Positions 33,239 to 43,095 of a stretch of 64,000 nucleotides of DNA are shown one piece after another. The notes below the pieces were generated by a model that saw only the letters and a program-made list of their open reading frames with translations, searched no databases and was not told where the DNA came from. Source of the stretch: Rhizobium grahamii (GTDB lineage: Bacteria > Pseudomonadota > Alphaproteobacteria > Rhizobiales > Rhizobiaceae); the NCBI RefSeq assembly GCF_009498215.1, contig NZ_CP043498.1, forward strand, positions 1,364,001 through 1,428,000. The letters are read 5' to 3'. Both the position numbers and the translations under genes were made by a program. Each line of letters starts with the position of its first letter. Position 1 is the stretch's first letter.

Positions 33239-33715
33239 CTAACCCTCACGCGGCACGGTCAGCGGCGGCCCCAGAAACTCGACGTCCCAGGTTCTGGCGA
33301 AGACGTTGAGCGCCGCTGTATCCGGTCGCCCGTCGCGCATGACGTCGGCAAGCCCGAGGAAGAAGGCTTTTGCGTCAAGCCCAGGCTCGATCAGGATATA
33401 CTGTCGCGCCGGTCGGTCAGTGACGTTGACGAAGGCATGCGCCGCCCCACCCGGCACGGTGACGACGTCGCCCTCCTCGGCGTAAAACTGCCGGCCATCC
33501 ACCTCGAACAGATACCGCCCCTCCATCACCCGGAAGACTTCCGTCTCGCGATGCCGGTGGCGCGGCGGCCCGAAGCCCGGCGCATTGATCGTGTCGATGA
33601 AACAGAACTGCCCACCCGTCGTCGAAGGGTCGACCCGGACGCTGAGTTCCAGCCCGATCGCAGGGATCTTGATGATCTCCTCGGACGATTTGGAGTGAGA
33701 CATCTGGATGGTCAT
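33239..33715 (-). CDS. cupin-domain protein
   Basis: A 158-residue single-cupin protein. Motif 1 is GPPRHRHRETEVFRVMEGRY (two His and a Glu of the metal site) and motif 2 is GDVVTVPGGAAHAFVNVTD with the third His. These residues are complete, so a metal-dependent function is possible, but the reaction is not evident. AAGGAA 8 bases before ATG 33715 supports the start; frames to 33766 and 33845 are rejected. Confidence 0.8.
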   Translation of the reverse strand: MTIQMSHSKSSEEIIKIPAIGLELSVRVDPSTTGGQFCFIDTINAPGFGPPRHRHRETEVFRVMEGRYLFEVDGRQFYAEEGDVVTVPGGAAHAFVNVTDRPARQYILIEPGLDAKAFFLGLADVMRDGRPDTAALNVFARTWDVEFLGPPLTVPREG

Positions 33716-34034
33716 AAACAGGTTTCCTTGACGGACAGAATGGGCCGTCGATCCCAGCCATCGCACATAGCTTCACAGCATCGTCACGCGATTCTCGCCG
33801 AATTAAGGATTTCAGCAGGCTCCAAAACACATTTGTGAAAAACAATATTACAGAGAATCAAAATACATTAAAAACTAAATTGAGAACCGCGCAGTTCCGT
33901 AAATAAAACCAGCCGCTCGCAACAAATTTATACTTAAACTCGCCCAAAATACTCTATCAACTTTTTGGTAAGTTGGAGTTGACACTTTCCTTGTGTAGTG
34001 TGCTAACCGAAATATTTATGCGGAGATGCGACCG
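33716..34034. other. AT-rich gene-free interval with promoter-like elements
   Basis: About 320 bases without a gene, noticeably richer in A+T than the surroundings. Towards the 3' end it carries a small dyad (33958-33975) and a consensus -35 box for the acyl carrier protein gene. Nothing else recognisable is seen. Confidence 0.5.
33958..34007 (+). promoter_or_regulatory. predicted promoter and operator-like dyad upstream of the acyl carrier protein gene
   Basis: CAACTT-N6-AAGTTG (33958-33975) is a perfect inverted repeat ending three bases before TTGACA (33979-33984). A GCTAAC hexamer 17 bases further (34002-34007) could be the -10. The dyad's position just upstream of -35 suits an activator site. 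Inferred from pattern only. Confidence 0.4.
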
Positions 34035-34388
34035 ATGGAAAGTAAAATCCGTAGAGCCCTTGCCAGCCACGCAAAGCTTGCAGTTGATGCCGGCGAAATT
34101 TCCAATACCCAGAATCTGTTTGACGTCGGGCTCACTTCGTTTGCCTGCGTTCAGTTGATGATGCGCCTCGAAGAGGTTTTCGACGTCGAGTTTCCGGATG
34201 AGCTCCTGAAGAAAGCGACCTTCGAAAGCATCGCGGCCATCGAGCACAATATTGAACGCCTGAGCGACGATACCGACGCCGTGAGCGCCGGCAGCAGCCT
34301 GCCGGGCCTGCTCGGCATCGGGACAATAATGTTTGCCGGCGCCTTCCACCGATCGCTGATGGCGGCCGCTGATATCGGCATCCTCTGA
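34035..34388 (+). CDS. orphan acyl carrier protein with C-terminal extension
   Basis: A 117-residue protein whose first 80 residues look like an acyl carrier protein: MESKIRRALASHAKL, then LFDVGLTSFACVQLMMRLEE, where the Ser of GLTS would carry phosphopantetheine (normally D-S-L; here T-S-F), followed by VFDVEFPDELLKK. The last 35 residues (from about SDDTDAVSAG) are hydrophobic and not typical for the family; they may be a real extension or the result of a frameshift or deletion. GGAG at 34021-34024 supports ATG 34035. No acyltransferase or ligase partner lies nearby. Confidence 0.8.
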   Translation: MESKIRRALASHAKLAVDAGEISNTQNLFDVGLTSFACVQLMMRLEEVFDVEFPDELLKKATFESIAAIEHNIERLSDDTDAVSAGSSLPGLLGIGTIMFAGAFHRSLMAAADIGIL

Positions 34389-34410
34389 AGCTGCCGATTG
34401 TCAGGCAGCC

Positions 34411-35028
34411 CTAGAGAAACGAATACGCGGCTGAGCCGAGCGCCAGAACACCGAAAGCGATTAGCAGGTAGCTCGTGCCGCGCAGGACTTTGCCGGTAAA
34501 GTCGCGAGGCAGCCTTTTTCTGGCGAGGCTGACCGCGCCGCTCAGGAAAAACCACCAGGCGAGCGAACCACTGAAGACACCGCCGACAATGACGGCGGAG
34601 CTGAAACGCCGCGTTTCCTCCGTCAGGCCAAAACCGGCGAACAGCGCCCCAAAAGACAGGATCGTCGCTGGGTTGGAGATCGTGAGCAGGAAGGTCGCCA
34701 ATGTCGTTCCGAGCAGCCCGCCTGCCTTGATGTCGGCAGCCTGGATGGGATCATGGGTGAGACCCCGATATCCAAGCCACAACAGGAGTAGACCGCCGCC
34801 GATTGCCAAGGGCAGCGTTGCCATCGACATGGTCTGTTGAAAGACCGCAATACCGGTCACCGCCACAAGCGCATAGCTTGCATCGCCAACCGCGGTTCCG
34901 AAACCACACGAAAACCCTGCGGCAAAGCCGCGCTCGAGCGTCCGGTTGATGCAGAGCATTCCGATCGGCCCGAGTGGCGCGGTGATGATGACACCCAGAA
35001 GAGCGCCCTTCAGGAACAACAAAAGCAT
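34411..35028 (-). CDS. LysE-family translocator
   Basis: A 205-residue membrane protein with about six hydrophobic segments. The LysE/RhtB signature is near the start (ITAPLGPIGMLCINRTLERG), followed by GDASYALVAVTG and the mid-protein SNPATILSFGALFAGFG. The family exports amino acids or related small molecules; the substrate here is unknown. Confidence 0.87.
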   Translation of the reverse strand: MLLLFLKGALLGVIITAPLGPIGMLCINRTLERGFAAGFSCGFGTAVGDASYALVAVTGIAVFQQTMSMATLPLAIGGGLLLLWLGYRGLTHDPIQAADIKAGGLLGTTLATFLLTISNPATILSFGALFAGFGLTEETRRFSSAVIVGGVFSGSLAWWFFLSGAVSLARKRLPRDFTGKVLRGTSYLLIAFGVLALGSAAYSFL

Positions 35029-35110
35029 TTCGTCGGTCTATTCCTCTTCCGCGGCGGCGATGGCGCGGCGTATCGAAGGCCTTAAAGCCCGGTTGCGGGG
35101 AGGTAAAATG

Positions 35111-35136
35111 AAAAAGGCCACCGAGACGGCGGCCTT
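35111..35136 (-). terminator. rho-independent terminator of the suf operon
   Basis: On the minus strand AAGGCCGCC-GTCTC-GGTGGCCTT is followed by a T-run (plus-strand AAAAA at 35111-35115). It lies 27 bases after the sufA stop. Confidence 0.85.
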
Positions 35137-35162
35137 ATCGATAATTCGGTCGATTGTGATAA

Positions 35163-35555
35163 TCAGTGCGCCGGAACGACGGCGTTACCCTGGGCAGCCA
35201 GTGCTGCAAGATCAGCCGGCTTCAGCTCGACCGATTCGCCGCAACCGCAGGCGGAGGTCTGATTCGGGTTGGTGAAAGTGAAGCCCGAACGCAATGTCGT
35301 GCTTTCAAACCCCATTTCGGTCCCAAGCAGATAGAGCACGGCTGACGGCTCGACCCAGACCTTGGCGCCATCGCGCTCTATCAGGTCGTCTTTTGCATTC
35401 GGCTCGGTCACGAGGTCGATGGTGTATTCCATCCCTGCGCAGCCGCCCTTTTTGATCCCGACGCGAAGGCCCCTGGCGCCCGGTCCGGAGTTTTCGACGA
35501 TAGCCTTCACGCGGTTCGCGGCAGCCTCCGTCATGCTCATTATTGCAAAGCCCAT
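35163..35555 (-). CDS. sufA: Fe-S cluster assembly accessory protein SufA (A-type carrier)
   Basis: A 130-residue A-type carrier that receives clusters from SufBCD and passes them to client proteins. The three conserved cysteines are visible: KKGGCAGMEYTI and the C-terminal SACGCGES. A GGAAGGAGAAGAGG stretch lies just before ATG 35555. It is the last gene of the suf operon, followed by a clear terminator. A-type proteins SufA, IscA and ErpA are similar; the operon position favours SufA. Confidence 0.92.
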   Translation of the reverse strand: MGFAIMSMTEAAANRVKAIVENSGPGARGLRVGIKKGGCAGMEYTIDLVTEPNAKDDLIERDGAKVWVEPSAVLYLLGTEMGFESTTLRSGFTFTNPNQTSACGCGESVELKPADLAALAAQGNAVVPAH

Positions 35556-35660
35556 AGGCCTCTTCTCCTTCCGCGCACGGATTAAAGGTCCGGCGTTTCA
35601 CGATTCAAATGTAGTGCCAGCAGCTTAACCGATCAATACCAGCCGCGCGAGATGATCGGA

Positions 35661-36041
35661 TCAGTACCAGCCGACCGCGACCTGCGCCTCTTCCGACATG
35701 CGATCAGGCGTCCACGGCGGATCGAAGGTCATTCCGACCTCGACACCGGACACGCCTTCGACAGCACCGACAGCGTTCTCGACCCAGCCCGGCATCTCGC
35801 CGGCAACGGGGCAGCCAGGCGCGGTCAGCGTCATCATGATCTTGACCATGCGATCATCTTCGATATCGATCTTGTAGATCAGCCCGAGTTCGAAGATGTC
35901 GGCAGGAATTTCAGGGTCGTAGACCGTCTTCAGCGCCATGATGACGTCGTCGCTGAGGCGCGCCAGTTCGTCGGCAGGGATGCTGGAATGCACGATGCCT
36001 TCGCGCACGTCGATCTTCTGTTCGCTGTCATCGAGGCTCAT
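35661..36041 (-). CDS. sufT: SufT (DUF59/MIP18 family) Fe-S assembly protein
   Basis: A 126-residue protein of the DUF59 family. Landmarks are ALKTVYDPEIPADIFELGLI and TLTAPGCPVAGEMPGWVE with the conserved Cys. SufT helps mature Fe-S proteins. It sits between sufS and sufA, where rhizobial literature calls the gene sufX. 12 bases separate it from the sufS stop. Confidence 0.93.
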   Translation of the reverse strand: MSLDDSEQKIDVREGIVHSSIPADELARLSDDVIMALKTVYDPEIPADIFELGLIYKIDIEDDRMVKIMMTLTAPGCPVAGEMPGWVENAVGAVEGVSGVEVGMTFDPPWTPDRMSEEAQVAVGWY

Positions 36042-36053
36042 ACGGCCTACTCC

Positions 36054-37295
36054 TTATGCAAAGAACTTGCGCGCATACTCAAGCGCGTCGGCCAAGGCAT
36101 CCACCTCGGCGCGGGTATTGTACATGCCGAAAGATGCACGGCATGTGGAGGTGACGCCGAAGCGTTTCAAGAGCGGCATGGCGCAATGGGTGCCGGCGCG
36201 GACTGCAACGCCCTGCCGGTCGATCACCATCGACACGTCATGAGCATGCAGACCGGCAAGCTCGAATGAGAAGATGCCGCCCTTGCCCGGCGCCGTCCCG
36301 AACACCCGCAACGAATTGACTGCCTGCAGTCGCTCCGCGGCATAGGTTGCGAGATCCGCCTCATGGCGCGCAATCGCCTCGCGGCCGACTTTCTCCATGT
36401 AGTCGAGCGCATAGCCGAGCCCGATCGCCTGCACGATCGGAGGCGTTCCGGCTTCGAAGCGGTGCGGCGGATCGTTGTAGGTCACGGCATCCTCCGTCAC
36501 CTCGAAGATCATCTCGCCACCGCCCTGGAAGGGCCGCATCTCGCGAAGCCGATCCTTCTTGCCATAGAGCACGCCGATGCCCGACGGCCCATAGAGCTTG
36601 TGGCCGGTCATCACGTACCAGTCGCAATCGATGTCCTGCACGTCGACGGGCATGTGGACGGCGCCCTGCGAACCATCGACCAGCACGGGAATGCCGCGCT
36701 CATGCGCGATCCGGCAGATTTCCCTGACCGGAACGACTGTGCCGAGCGCATTCGACATATGCGTGATGGCAACGAGCTTCGTCCGCTCCGTCAGGCTCTT
36801 CTCGAAATCCTCGATGTGAAAAGCGCCTTCGTCGTCGACAGGCACCCAGACCAGCCTGGCGCCCTGCCGCTCGCGGATGAAATGCCACGGCACGATGTTG
36901 GAGTGATGCTCCATGATCGAGATGACGATCTCGTCGCCCTCGCCGATCTTGGGCATGCCCCAGCCATAGGCGACAGTGTTGATTGCTTCCGTCGAAGACT
37001 TCGTGAAGATGATGTCGTTGACATCGGGCGCATTGAGGAAGCGCCTCACTTTCTCCCGAGCGCCCTCATAGGCGTCCGTTGCCGCATTCGAGAGAAAATG
37101 CAGGCCGCGATGAACGTTCGCATACTCGTTTGAATAAGCATGCGAGATCGCGTCGATAACGACCTGCGGCTTCTGTGCAGAGGCGCCGTTGTCGAGATAG
37201 ACCAGCGGCTTGCCATAGACTTCCTTAGCAAGGATCGGGAAATCCTTGCGAATGGCTTCGACGTCGTATGCTGTGGCCGGAACTATCTTGTCCAT
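36054..37295 (-). CDS. sufS: cysteine desulfurase SufS (class II)
   Basis: A PLP enzyme that removes sulfur from cysteine for Fe-S assembly. In this 413-residue protein the PLP-binding Lys lies in VMTGHKLYGPSGIGVLYG, and the active-site Cys in RAGTHCAMPLLKRFG, the short loop form typical of SufS/CsdA type enzymes. The N-terminal VEAIRKDFPILAKEVYGKPL also matches. It is the fifth gene of the operon; a second, NifS/IscS-like desulfurase is the first gene. Confidence 0.95.
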   Translation of the reverse strand: MDKIVPATAYDVEAIRKDFPILAKEVYGKPLVYLDNGASAQKPQVVIDAISHAYSNEYANVHRGLHFLSNAATDAYEGAREKVRRFLNAPDVNDIIFTKSSTEAINTVAYGWGMPKIGEGDEIVISIMEHHSNIVPWHFIRERQGARLVWVPVDDEGAFHIEDFEKSLTERTKLVAITHMSNALGTVVPVREICRIAHERGIPVLVDGSQGAVHMPVDVQDIDCDWYVMTGHKLYGPSGIGVLYGKKDRLREMRPFQGGGEMIFEVTEDAVTYNDPPHRFEAGTPPIVQAIGLGYALDYMEKVGREAIARHEADLATYAAERLQAVNSLRVFGTAPGKGGIFSFELAGLHAHDVSMVIDRQGVAVRAGTHCAMPLLKRFGVTSTCRASFGMYNTRAEVDALADALEYARKFFA

Positions 37296-37307
37296 TTCGC
37301 TATCCGA

Positions 37308-38582
37308 TCAGGCGTGCTTTTCGAGCCAAGCCGAGATCACGCTTTCCAGCGACTCGACGAGGGCTTCGTCTTCCAGTTCCTCGACGATCTCGGCAACGAA
37401 GGCGTTGACGAGCATGGCACGCGCCTTGTTCTCCGGAATGCCGCGAGCCATCAGATAGTAGAGATGGTTGTGGTCGATATCCGCAACGGTTGCGCCGTGG
37501 CCGCACTGGACGTCGTCTGCGAAGATCTCGAGTTCCGGCTTCACCGAGAATTCGGCGTCGTCGGACATTAGCAGCGTGTTGCACGCCATCTTGGCGTCGG
37601 TCTTCTGCGCATCCGGCGCAACGCGGATCATCCCCTGGAAGACACCCTTGGCGCGGTCGAAGACCACGTTGCGGATGACTTCGGTGGAGCCCGTATGCGG
37701 AACGTTGTGGCCGAGAACCATGGTCACGTCGGTATGGGTTTCGGCGCCCAGCAGGTTGATGCCACGCAGCGTCAGATCGGCACCCTCGCCCGTCACCTTG
37801 ATGTGCAGCTCCTGGCGAACCAGCTTGCCGCCGGCATTGATGACGAAAAGCTTCAGCTTCGCATCGGCGCCGAGGTCGACGCGGATCTGGCCGAGATGCG
37901 TATCCTCGGCACCCTGCTGCTGGACAATGATCCAGGTAAGCTCGGCGCCTTCTCCGACCGTGATGTCACTGACATGCGACACGAAGGCAGCATCCGACGT
38001 CACTGCCAGGTGACGCTCGATGACAACAGCCTTAACGTTGGCGCCGAAGCTGACCGGCAGGCGCGTATGTGCCTGGCCACCGGCGTGAACGAACTGTATC
38101 TCCAACGGCTCTTCAAGCGAAGTGTCAGCGGCAACGTCGATGACATAGCCATCGCGCACGAAGCTGCCGTTGATGCGACCGATCGCGTCGTCGTTGCCGA
38201 GCGCGCCGAGGCTCGTCGCAGCCGTGCCGTTTGACAGCTGGGCCGCGTAGGCCGAAATGTCGAGGCCATCGACCGAAGCCTTGAGGTTGGGAACGCCCTG
38301 AATGACCGAGAGAACAGAGGACTCTTCGACCAGCGGATCGCGGGCTTCGGAGCCGGCGTCGCCGGCCGGTTCCGGAATGGCGCGCAGCAGGGTCTTGAGG
38401 TCGGTGTAGTGCCACGCCTCGACGCGGCGCGTCGGCAGCCCGGCCTTCTTCAGGTCGTCAAGCAGGCGGTCGCGGATGGCGATAACCGAACCGTCGCCCG
38501 GCAGTTCGCCGATCTGATTGTTGAAAGCCTCGATGAGCGCCGCTTCCGCGGCGGTCTGGCGGTTAGTCGTCTGCATATTCAT
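37308..38582 (-). CDS. sufD: Fe-S cluster assembly scaffold subunit SufD
   Basis: A 424-residue protein with the SufB/SufD beta-helix core. The C-terminal half has GVFQGMIRVAPDAQKTDAKM and SVKPELEIFADDVQCGHGAT, then LYYLMARGIPENKARAML, all SufBD family landmarks. SufD forms the SufBC2D scaffold with SufB and SufC. It ends 12 bases before the sufS start and starts 23 bases after the sufC stop. Confidence 0.95.
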   Translation of the reverse strand: MNMQTTNRQTAAEAALIEAFNNQIGELPGDGSVIAIRDRLLDDLKKAGLPTRRVEAWHYTDLKTLLRAIPEPAGDAGSEARDPLVEESSVLSVIQGVPNLKASVDGLDISAYAAQLSNGTAATSLGALGNDDAIGRINGSFVRDGYVIDVAADTSLEEPLEIQFVHAGGQAHTRLPVSFGANVKAVVIERHLAVTSDAAFVSHVSDITVGEGAELTWIIVQQQGAEDTHLGQIRVDLGADAKLKLFVINAGGKLVRQELHIKVTGEGADLTLRGINLLGAETHTDVTMVLGHNVPHTGSTEVIRNVVFDRAKGVFQGMIRVAPDAQKTDAKMACNTLLMSDDAEFSVKPELEIFADDVQCGHGATVADIDHNHLYYLMARGIPENKARAMLVNAFVAEIVEELEDEALVESLESVISAWLEKHA

Positions 38583-38605
38583 GCGACCAGTCCTTTCCGC
38601 CGTGA

Positions 38606-39361
38606 TCAGGCTGCCGCACCGATGATGTCGGCGTAGCCATTGGCTTCCAGCTCATGCGCCAGCGTCTTGTCGCCCGACTTGATCACCTGGCCCTTGTAGA
38701 GAACGTGAACCGTATCCGGGACGATGTAGTCGAGCAGACGCTGGTAGTGCGTGATGACGATGACGGCGCGATCCGGCGAACGCAGCGCATTGACACCGTC
38801 GGCAACGATCTTCAGCGCATCGATGTCGAGGCCGGAGTCGGTTTCGTCAAGAACGCAAAGCTGCGGCTGCAACAACGCCATCTGCAGGATTTCGGCGCGC
38901 TTCTTCTCACCGCCGGAGAAACCGACGTTCAGCGGGCGCTTCAGCATTTCAGTGTTAATCTGCAGCTTGGCGGCAGCATCCTTGACGAGGCGCATGAAGT
39001 CAGGCGTCTTCAGCTCTTCTTCGCCGCGAGCCTTGCGCTGCTCGTTCATCGCGACCTTCAGGAACTGCATCGTCGCAACGCCCGGAATTTCGACAGGGTA
39101 CTGGAAAGCGAGGAAGATGCCCTTGGCGGCGCGCTCGGCAGCGTCGAGCTCCAGGATGCTCTCGCCGTTGTAAAGGATGTCGCCTTCGGTGACTTCGTAG
39201 TCTTCGCGGCCCGACAGGATGTAGGAAAGCGTCGACTTGCCGGAGCCGTTCGGACCCATGATGGCGGCAACTTCGCCAGCCTTCACGGTGAGGTTCAGGC
39301 CGCGGATGATCTCGGTGCCGTCTTCGGCGATGCGGGCGTGCAGGTTCTTAATCTCAAGCAT
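38606..39361 (-). CDS. sufC: Fe-S assembly ATPase SufC
   Basis: The ABC-type ATPase subunit of the SufBC2D scaffold, 251 residues. Walker A is MGPNGSGKST, the ABC signature GFSGGEKKRAEIL, and Walker B LCVLDETDSGLDIDALK; VITHYQRLLDYI contains the switch His. ATG 39361 (MLEIKNLHARI) is chosen; the open frame to 39418 runs into the intergenic space. Confidence 0.96.
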   Translation of the reverse strand: MLEIKNLHARIAEDGTEIIRGLNLTVKAGEVAAIMGPNGSGKSTLSYILSGREDYEVTEGDILYNGESILELDAAERAAKGIFLAFQYPVEIPGVATMQFLKVAMNEQRKARGEEELKTPDFMRLVKDAAAKLQINTEMLKRPLNVGFSGGEKKRAEILQMALLQPQLCVLDETDSGLDIDALKIVADGVNALRSPDRAVIVITHYQRLLDYIVPDTVHVLYKGQVIKSGDKTLAHELEANGYADIIGAAA

Positions 39362-39434
39362 GGTCTTGTCCCATAAAAAGCAATCGGAGAAAGGCGCGAT
39401 CCACGCGCCCTCGCGCATTCATTTTCGTGTTGCG

Positions 39435-40904
<1,470 letters not shown>

Positions 40905-41016
40905 GTCATTCTCCAATCTCGCCGGAGAAAAGGTCCGGCAGCTTGTCGTGCGGGCAGTATTGTTTGCCCCGTATGTAGGTGGCCAAAAGGGACTTTTCAG
41001 CCCGAATGGCAAGCGG

Positions 41017-41038
41017 AAATTTGCGTTTCCGCAAATTT
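41017..41038. repeat. perfect inverted repeat between sufS2 and sufB
   Basis: AAATTTGCG (41017-41025) and CGCAAATTT (41030-41038) are perfect 9-bp arms around TTTC. In the operon transcript it would form a hairpin 10 bases after the sufS2 stop. It could be an operator, an RNA-processing site or a weak terminator; no T-run follows on the operon strand. Confidence 0.6.
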
Positions 41039-41047
41039 ATGAAGCGG

Positions 41048-42214
41048 TCACGCCGCCTCCCCGGCCGGCTTGCGCCGGGCGGCAATTTTGGCAAAGACGG
41101 AAATCGCTCGATCGATCTCCTCTTCGGTCGTGGCAAAGCCCAACGAAATACGCAAAGCACCGAGCTTGGGGTCGCGCCCCATGGCGACCAGAACATGACT
41201 TTCGCCGACCTTGCCGGACGAGCAGGCAGAGCCGGCGGAAAGCGCAACGCCTTCGAGATCGAAGGCGATCTGGCCCGTTTCGGCTTTCAACCCTGGAAGG
41301 GTGAAGAAAGTCGTGTTCGAAACACGCTCTCCTTCGGCGCCGTAGACGACAACATCGGGTGCAGCCCCACGCATGCCGCTTTCCAGTCGATCTCGCAAAG
41401 CCGAAATTGCCGCGTTGCGCGCATCGAATTCCGCGACAGCAGCTTGCGCGGCCGCGCCGAAGCCGATCACCGCCAATGAATTCTCTGTCCCCGAGCGGTG
41501 ACCCTTCTCCTGACCACCGCCATGGATCAAGGGCCGCGGCATCAGCACTTCACCGCGCGTGACCAGCGCGCCGGCGCCTTTGGGGCCGCCGATCTTGTGG
41601 GACGAGACGATCATGAAATCCGCGCCAAGCGCGTTGATGTCGAGTTTCAGCCGGCCAGATGCCTGTACCGCATCCACAACAAGCAGCCCGCCCTGCGCCT
41701 GCACGATCTTCGCAATATCGGCGATCGGCTGAACGATACCGGTCTCGTTGTTGACGAGCATGACCGCAACCATTGGTAACCCGGCCGACTTGTCGTGAGC
41801 CGCAAGCAAAGCACCCAGAGCGTCAAGATCGACAACGCCGTCAGACGTCACCGGGATTTCGGTCGTCTTGTCCTTTGGAAACCGTCCGCCCTCGCGCACC
41901 GCCGGATGCTCGACCGCCGAATAGTAGAGCCGACCGATCGCTATCGGCGTCCGCCCCATCTTGAAATCAGGCGTCAGCACCATGTTTGCTGCTTCGGTAG
42001 CGCCGCTGGTAAAGATCACATGCGCGGGATCGGCACCGACAAGCGTTGCGACCTGCCGGCGTGCCTGCTCGATCACGGCCCGCACAGCCCGGCCTTCGCC
42101 ATGCACAGAGTTCGGATTGCCGAAAAGATCCAGCGCACGCAGAACCGCGTCGCGCGCATGTGGATGCAGCGGCGAGGTCGCGTTCCAGTCGAGATAAAGG
42201 CGTGGCGGCGCCAT
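41048..42214 (-). CDS. sufS2: cysteine desulfurase, NifS/IscS type (first suf operon gene)
   Basis: A 388-residue PLP-dependent desulfurase of the NifS/IscS subgroup. Landmarks are LDWNATSPLHPHAR, ATEAANMVL, the PLP-Lys region VSSHKIGGPKGAGALV, and the Cys loop LSAGSACSSGKVGESHVL, the long-loop form unlike the SufS gene downstream. Rhizobial suf operons begin with such a gene, known as sufS2 in R. leguminosarum. It starts at ATG 42214 downstream of a predicted iron-regulated promoter. Confidence 0.88.
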   Translation of the reverse strand: MAPPRLYLDWNATSPLHPHARDAVLRALDLFGNPNSVHGEGRAVRAVIEQARRQVATLVGADPAHVIFTSGATEAANMVLTPDFKMGRTPIAIGRLYYSAVEHPAVREGGRFPKDKTTEIPVTSDGVVDLDALGALLAAHDKSAGLPMVAVMLVNNETGIVQPIADIAKIVQAQGGLLVVDAVQASGRLKLDINALGADFMIVSSHKIGGPKGAGALVTRGEVLMPRPLIHGGGQEKGHRSGTENSLAVIGFGAAAQAAVAEFDARNAAISALRDRLESGMRGAAPDVVVYGAEGERVSNTTFFTLPGLKAETGQIAFDLEGVALSAGSACSSGKVGESHVLVAMGRDPKLGALRISLGFATTEEEIDRAISVFAKIAARRKPAGEAA

Positions 42215-42324
42215 GATCTTTGTCCTGCGCTTTAAGCTTGCACGACGCCTCGGCTCATTTTCCTTGAAATTTCGGCCGGGCTTGCCTTATGACACATCCC
42301 ACAATGCGTGGATCGCCATGCAAG

Positions 42325-42373
42325 TTTCGAATTGTTCTAAACTGCGTTTTAGAAAAGCTGACAACGTCCGTCA
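42325..42373 (-). promoter_or_regulatory. predicted iron-regulated suf promoter with ICE (Irr) and IRO (RirA)-like sites
   Basis: On the minus strand, TTGTCA (complement of 42359-42364) and TTTAGA (complement of 42336-42341) are 17 bases apart and form a promoter reading into sufS2. Plus-strand TTTCGAATTGTTCTAAA (42325-42341) matches the rhizobial Irr box TTTAGAA-N3-TTCTAAA except at one position and covers the -10. TGA-CAACGTCCG-TCA (42359-42373) fits the RirA motif TGA-N9-TCA and covers the -35. The motif consensuses are recalled from the rhizobial iron literature; binding is inferred. Confidence 0.65.
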
Positions 42374-42417
42374 AGTCTGCGCAGCATGAACGCGAAGAAA
42401 TAAACGCCGGAGTACCG

Positions 42418-43095
42418 ATGCCCGAAGTCATTTTCAACGGCCCCGCAGGCCGCCTTGAAGGCCGCTACCAGCCCTCCAAGGAGAAAAGCGCGCCGATTGC
42501 CCTCATTCTGCACCCGCACCCACAGTTCGGCGGCACGATGAACAACCAGATCGTCTACCAGCTCTTCTACATGTTCCAGAAGCGCGGTTTTACGACACTG
42601 CGTTTCAATTTCCGGGGAATCGGTCGTAGCCAGGGTGAATTCGACCATGGCGCCGGCGAGCTTTCCGATGCAGCCTCAGCCCTCGACTGGGTGCAGAGCC
42701 TACATCCTGATTCGAAGACCTGCTGGGTTGCCGGCTATTCCTTCGGTTCCTGGATCGGCATGCAGCTGCTGATGCGCCGGCCGGAGATCGAAGGCTTCAT
42801 GTCGATTGCGCCGCAGCCGAATACCTACGACTTCTCGTTCCTCGCACCCTGCCCGTCGTCCGGCCTGATCATCAACGGCGACGCCGACAAGGTCGCCCCC
42901 GAAAAGGACGTCAACGGCCTCGTCGAGAAGCTGAAGACGCAGAAGGGCATCCTGATCACGCACCGCACGGTGCCGGGCGCCAATCACTTCTTCAACGGCC
43001 AGGTCGAGACGCTGATGGGCGAATGCGAGGACTACCTCGATCGCCGCCTGAACGGCGAACTGGTGCCTGAGCCGGCCGCCAAGCGTATTCGCTAG
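42418..43095 (+). CDS. alpha/beta hydrolase of unknown substrate
   Basis: A 225-residue alpha/beta hydrolase resembling the YfcA/DUF-type small serine hydrolases. The HPHPQFGGTMNNQIVYQL segment with the oxyanion loop, nucleophile elbow GYSFGSWIG, Asp in INGDADKVAPEKDV and His in VPGANHFFNGQ form the likely triad. GGAG before ATG 42418 supports the start. It is divergent from the suf operon, with the predicted iron-regulated region between. Its stop overlaps the GNAT stop by the CTAG palindrome. Confidence 0.85.
   Translation: MPEVIFNGPAGRLEGRYQPSKEKSAPIALILHPHPQFGGTMNNQIVYQLFYMFQKRGFTTLRFNFRGIGRSQGEFDHGAGELSDAASALDWVQSLHPDSKTCWVAGYSFGSWIGMQLLMRRPEIEGFMSIAPQPNTYDFSFLAPCPSSGLIINGDADKVAPEKDVNGLVEKLKTQKGILITHRTVPGANHFFNGQVETLMGECEDYLDRRLNGELVPEPAAKRIR

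Noticed and set aside
36363-37133. A 256-codon plus-strand frame inside the sufS region
   Set aside because: Shadow of sufS; low-complexity Asp/Arg/His composition and no ribosome site.
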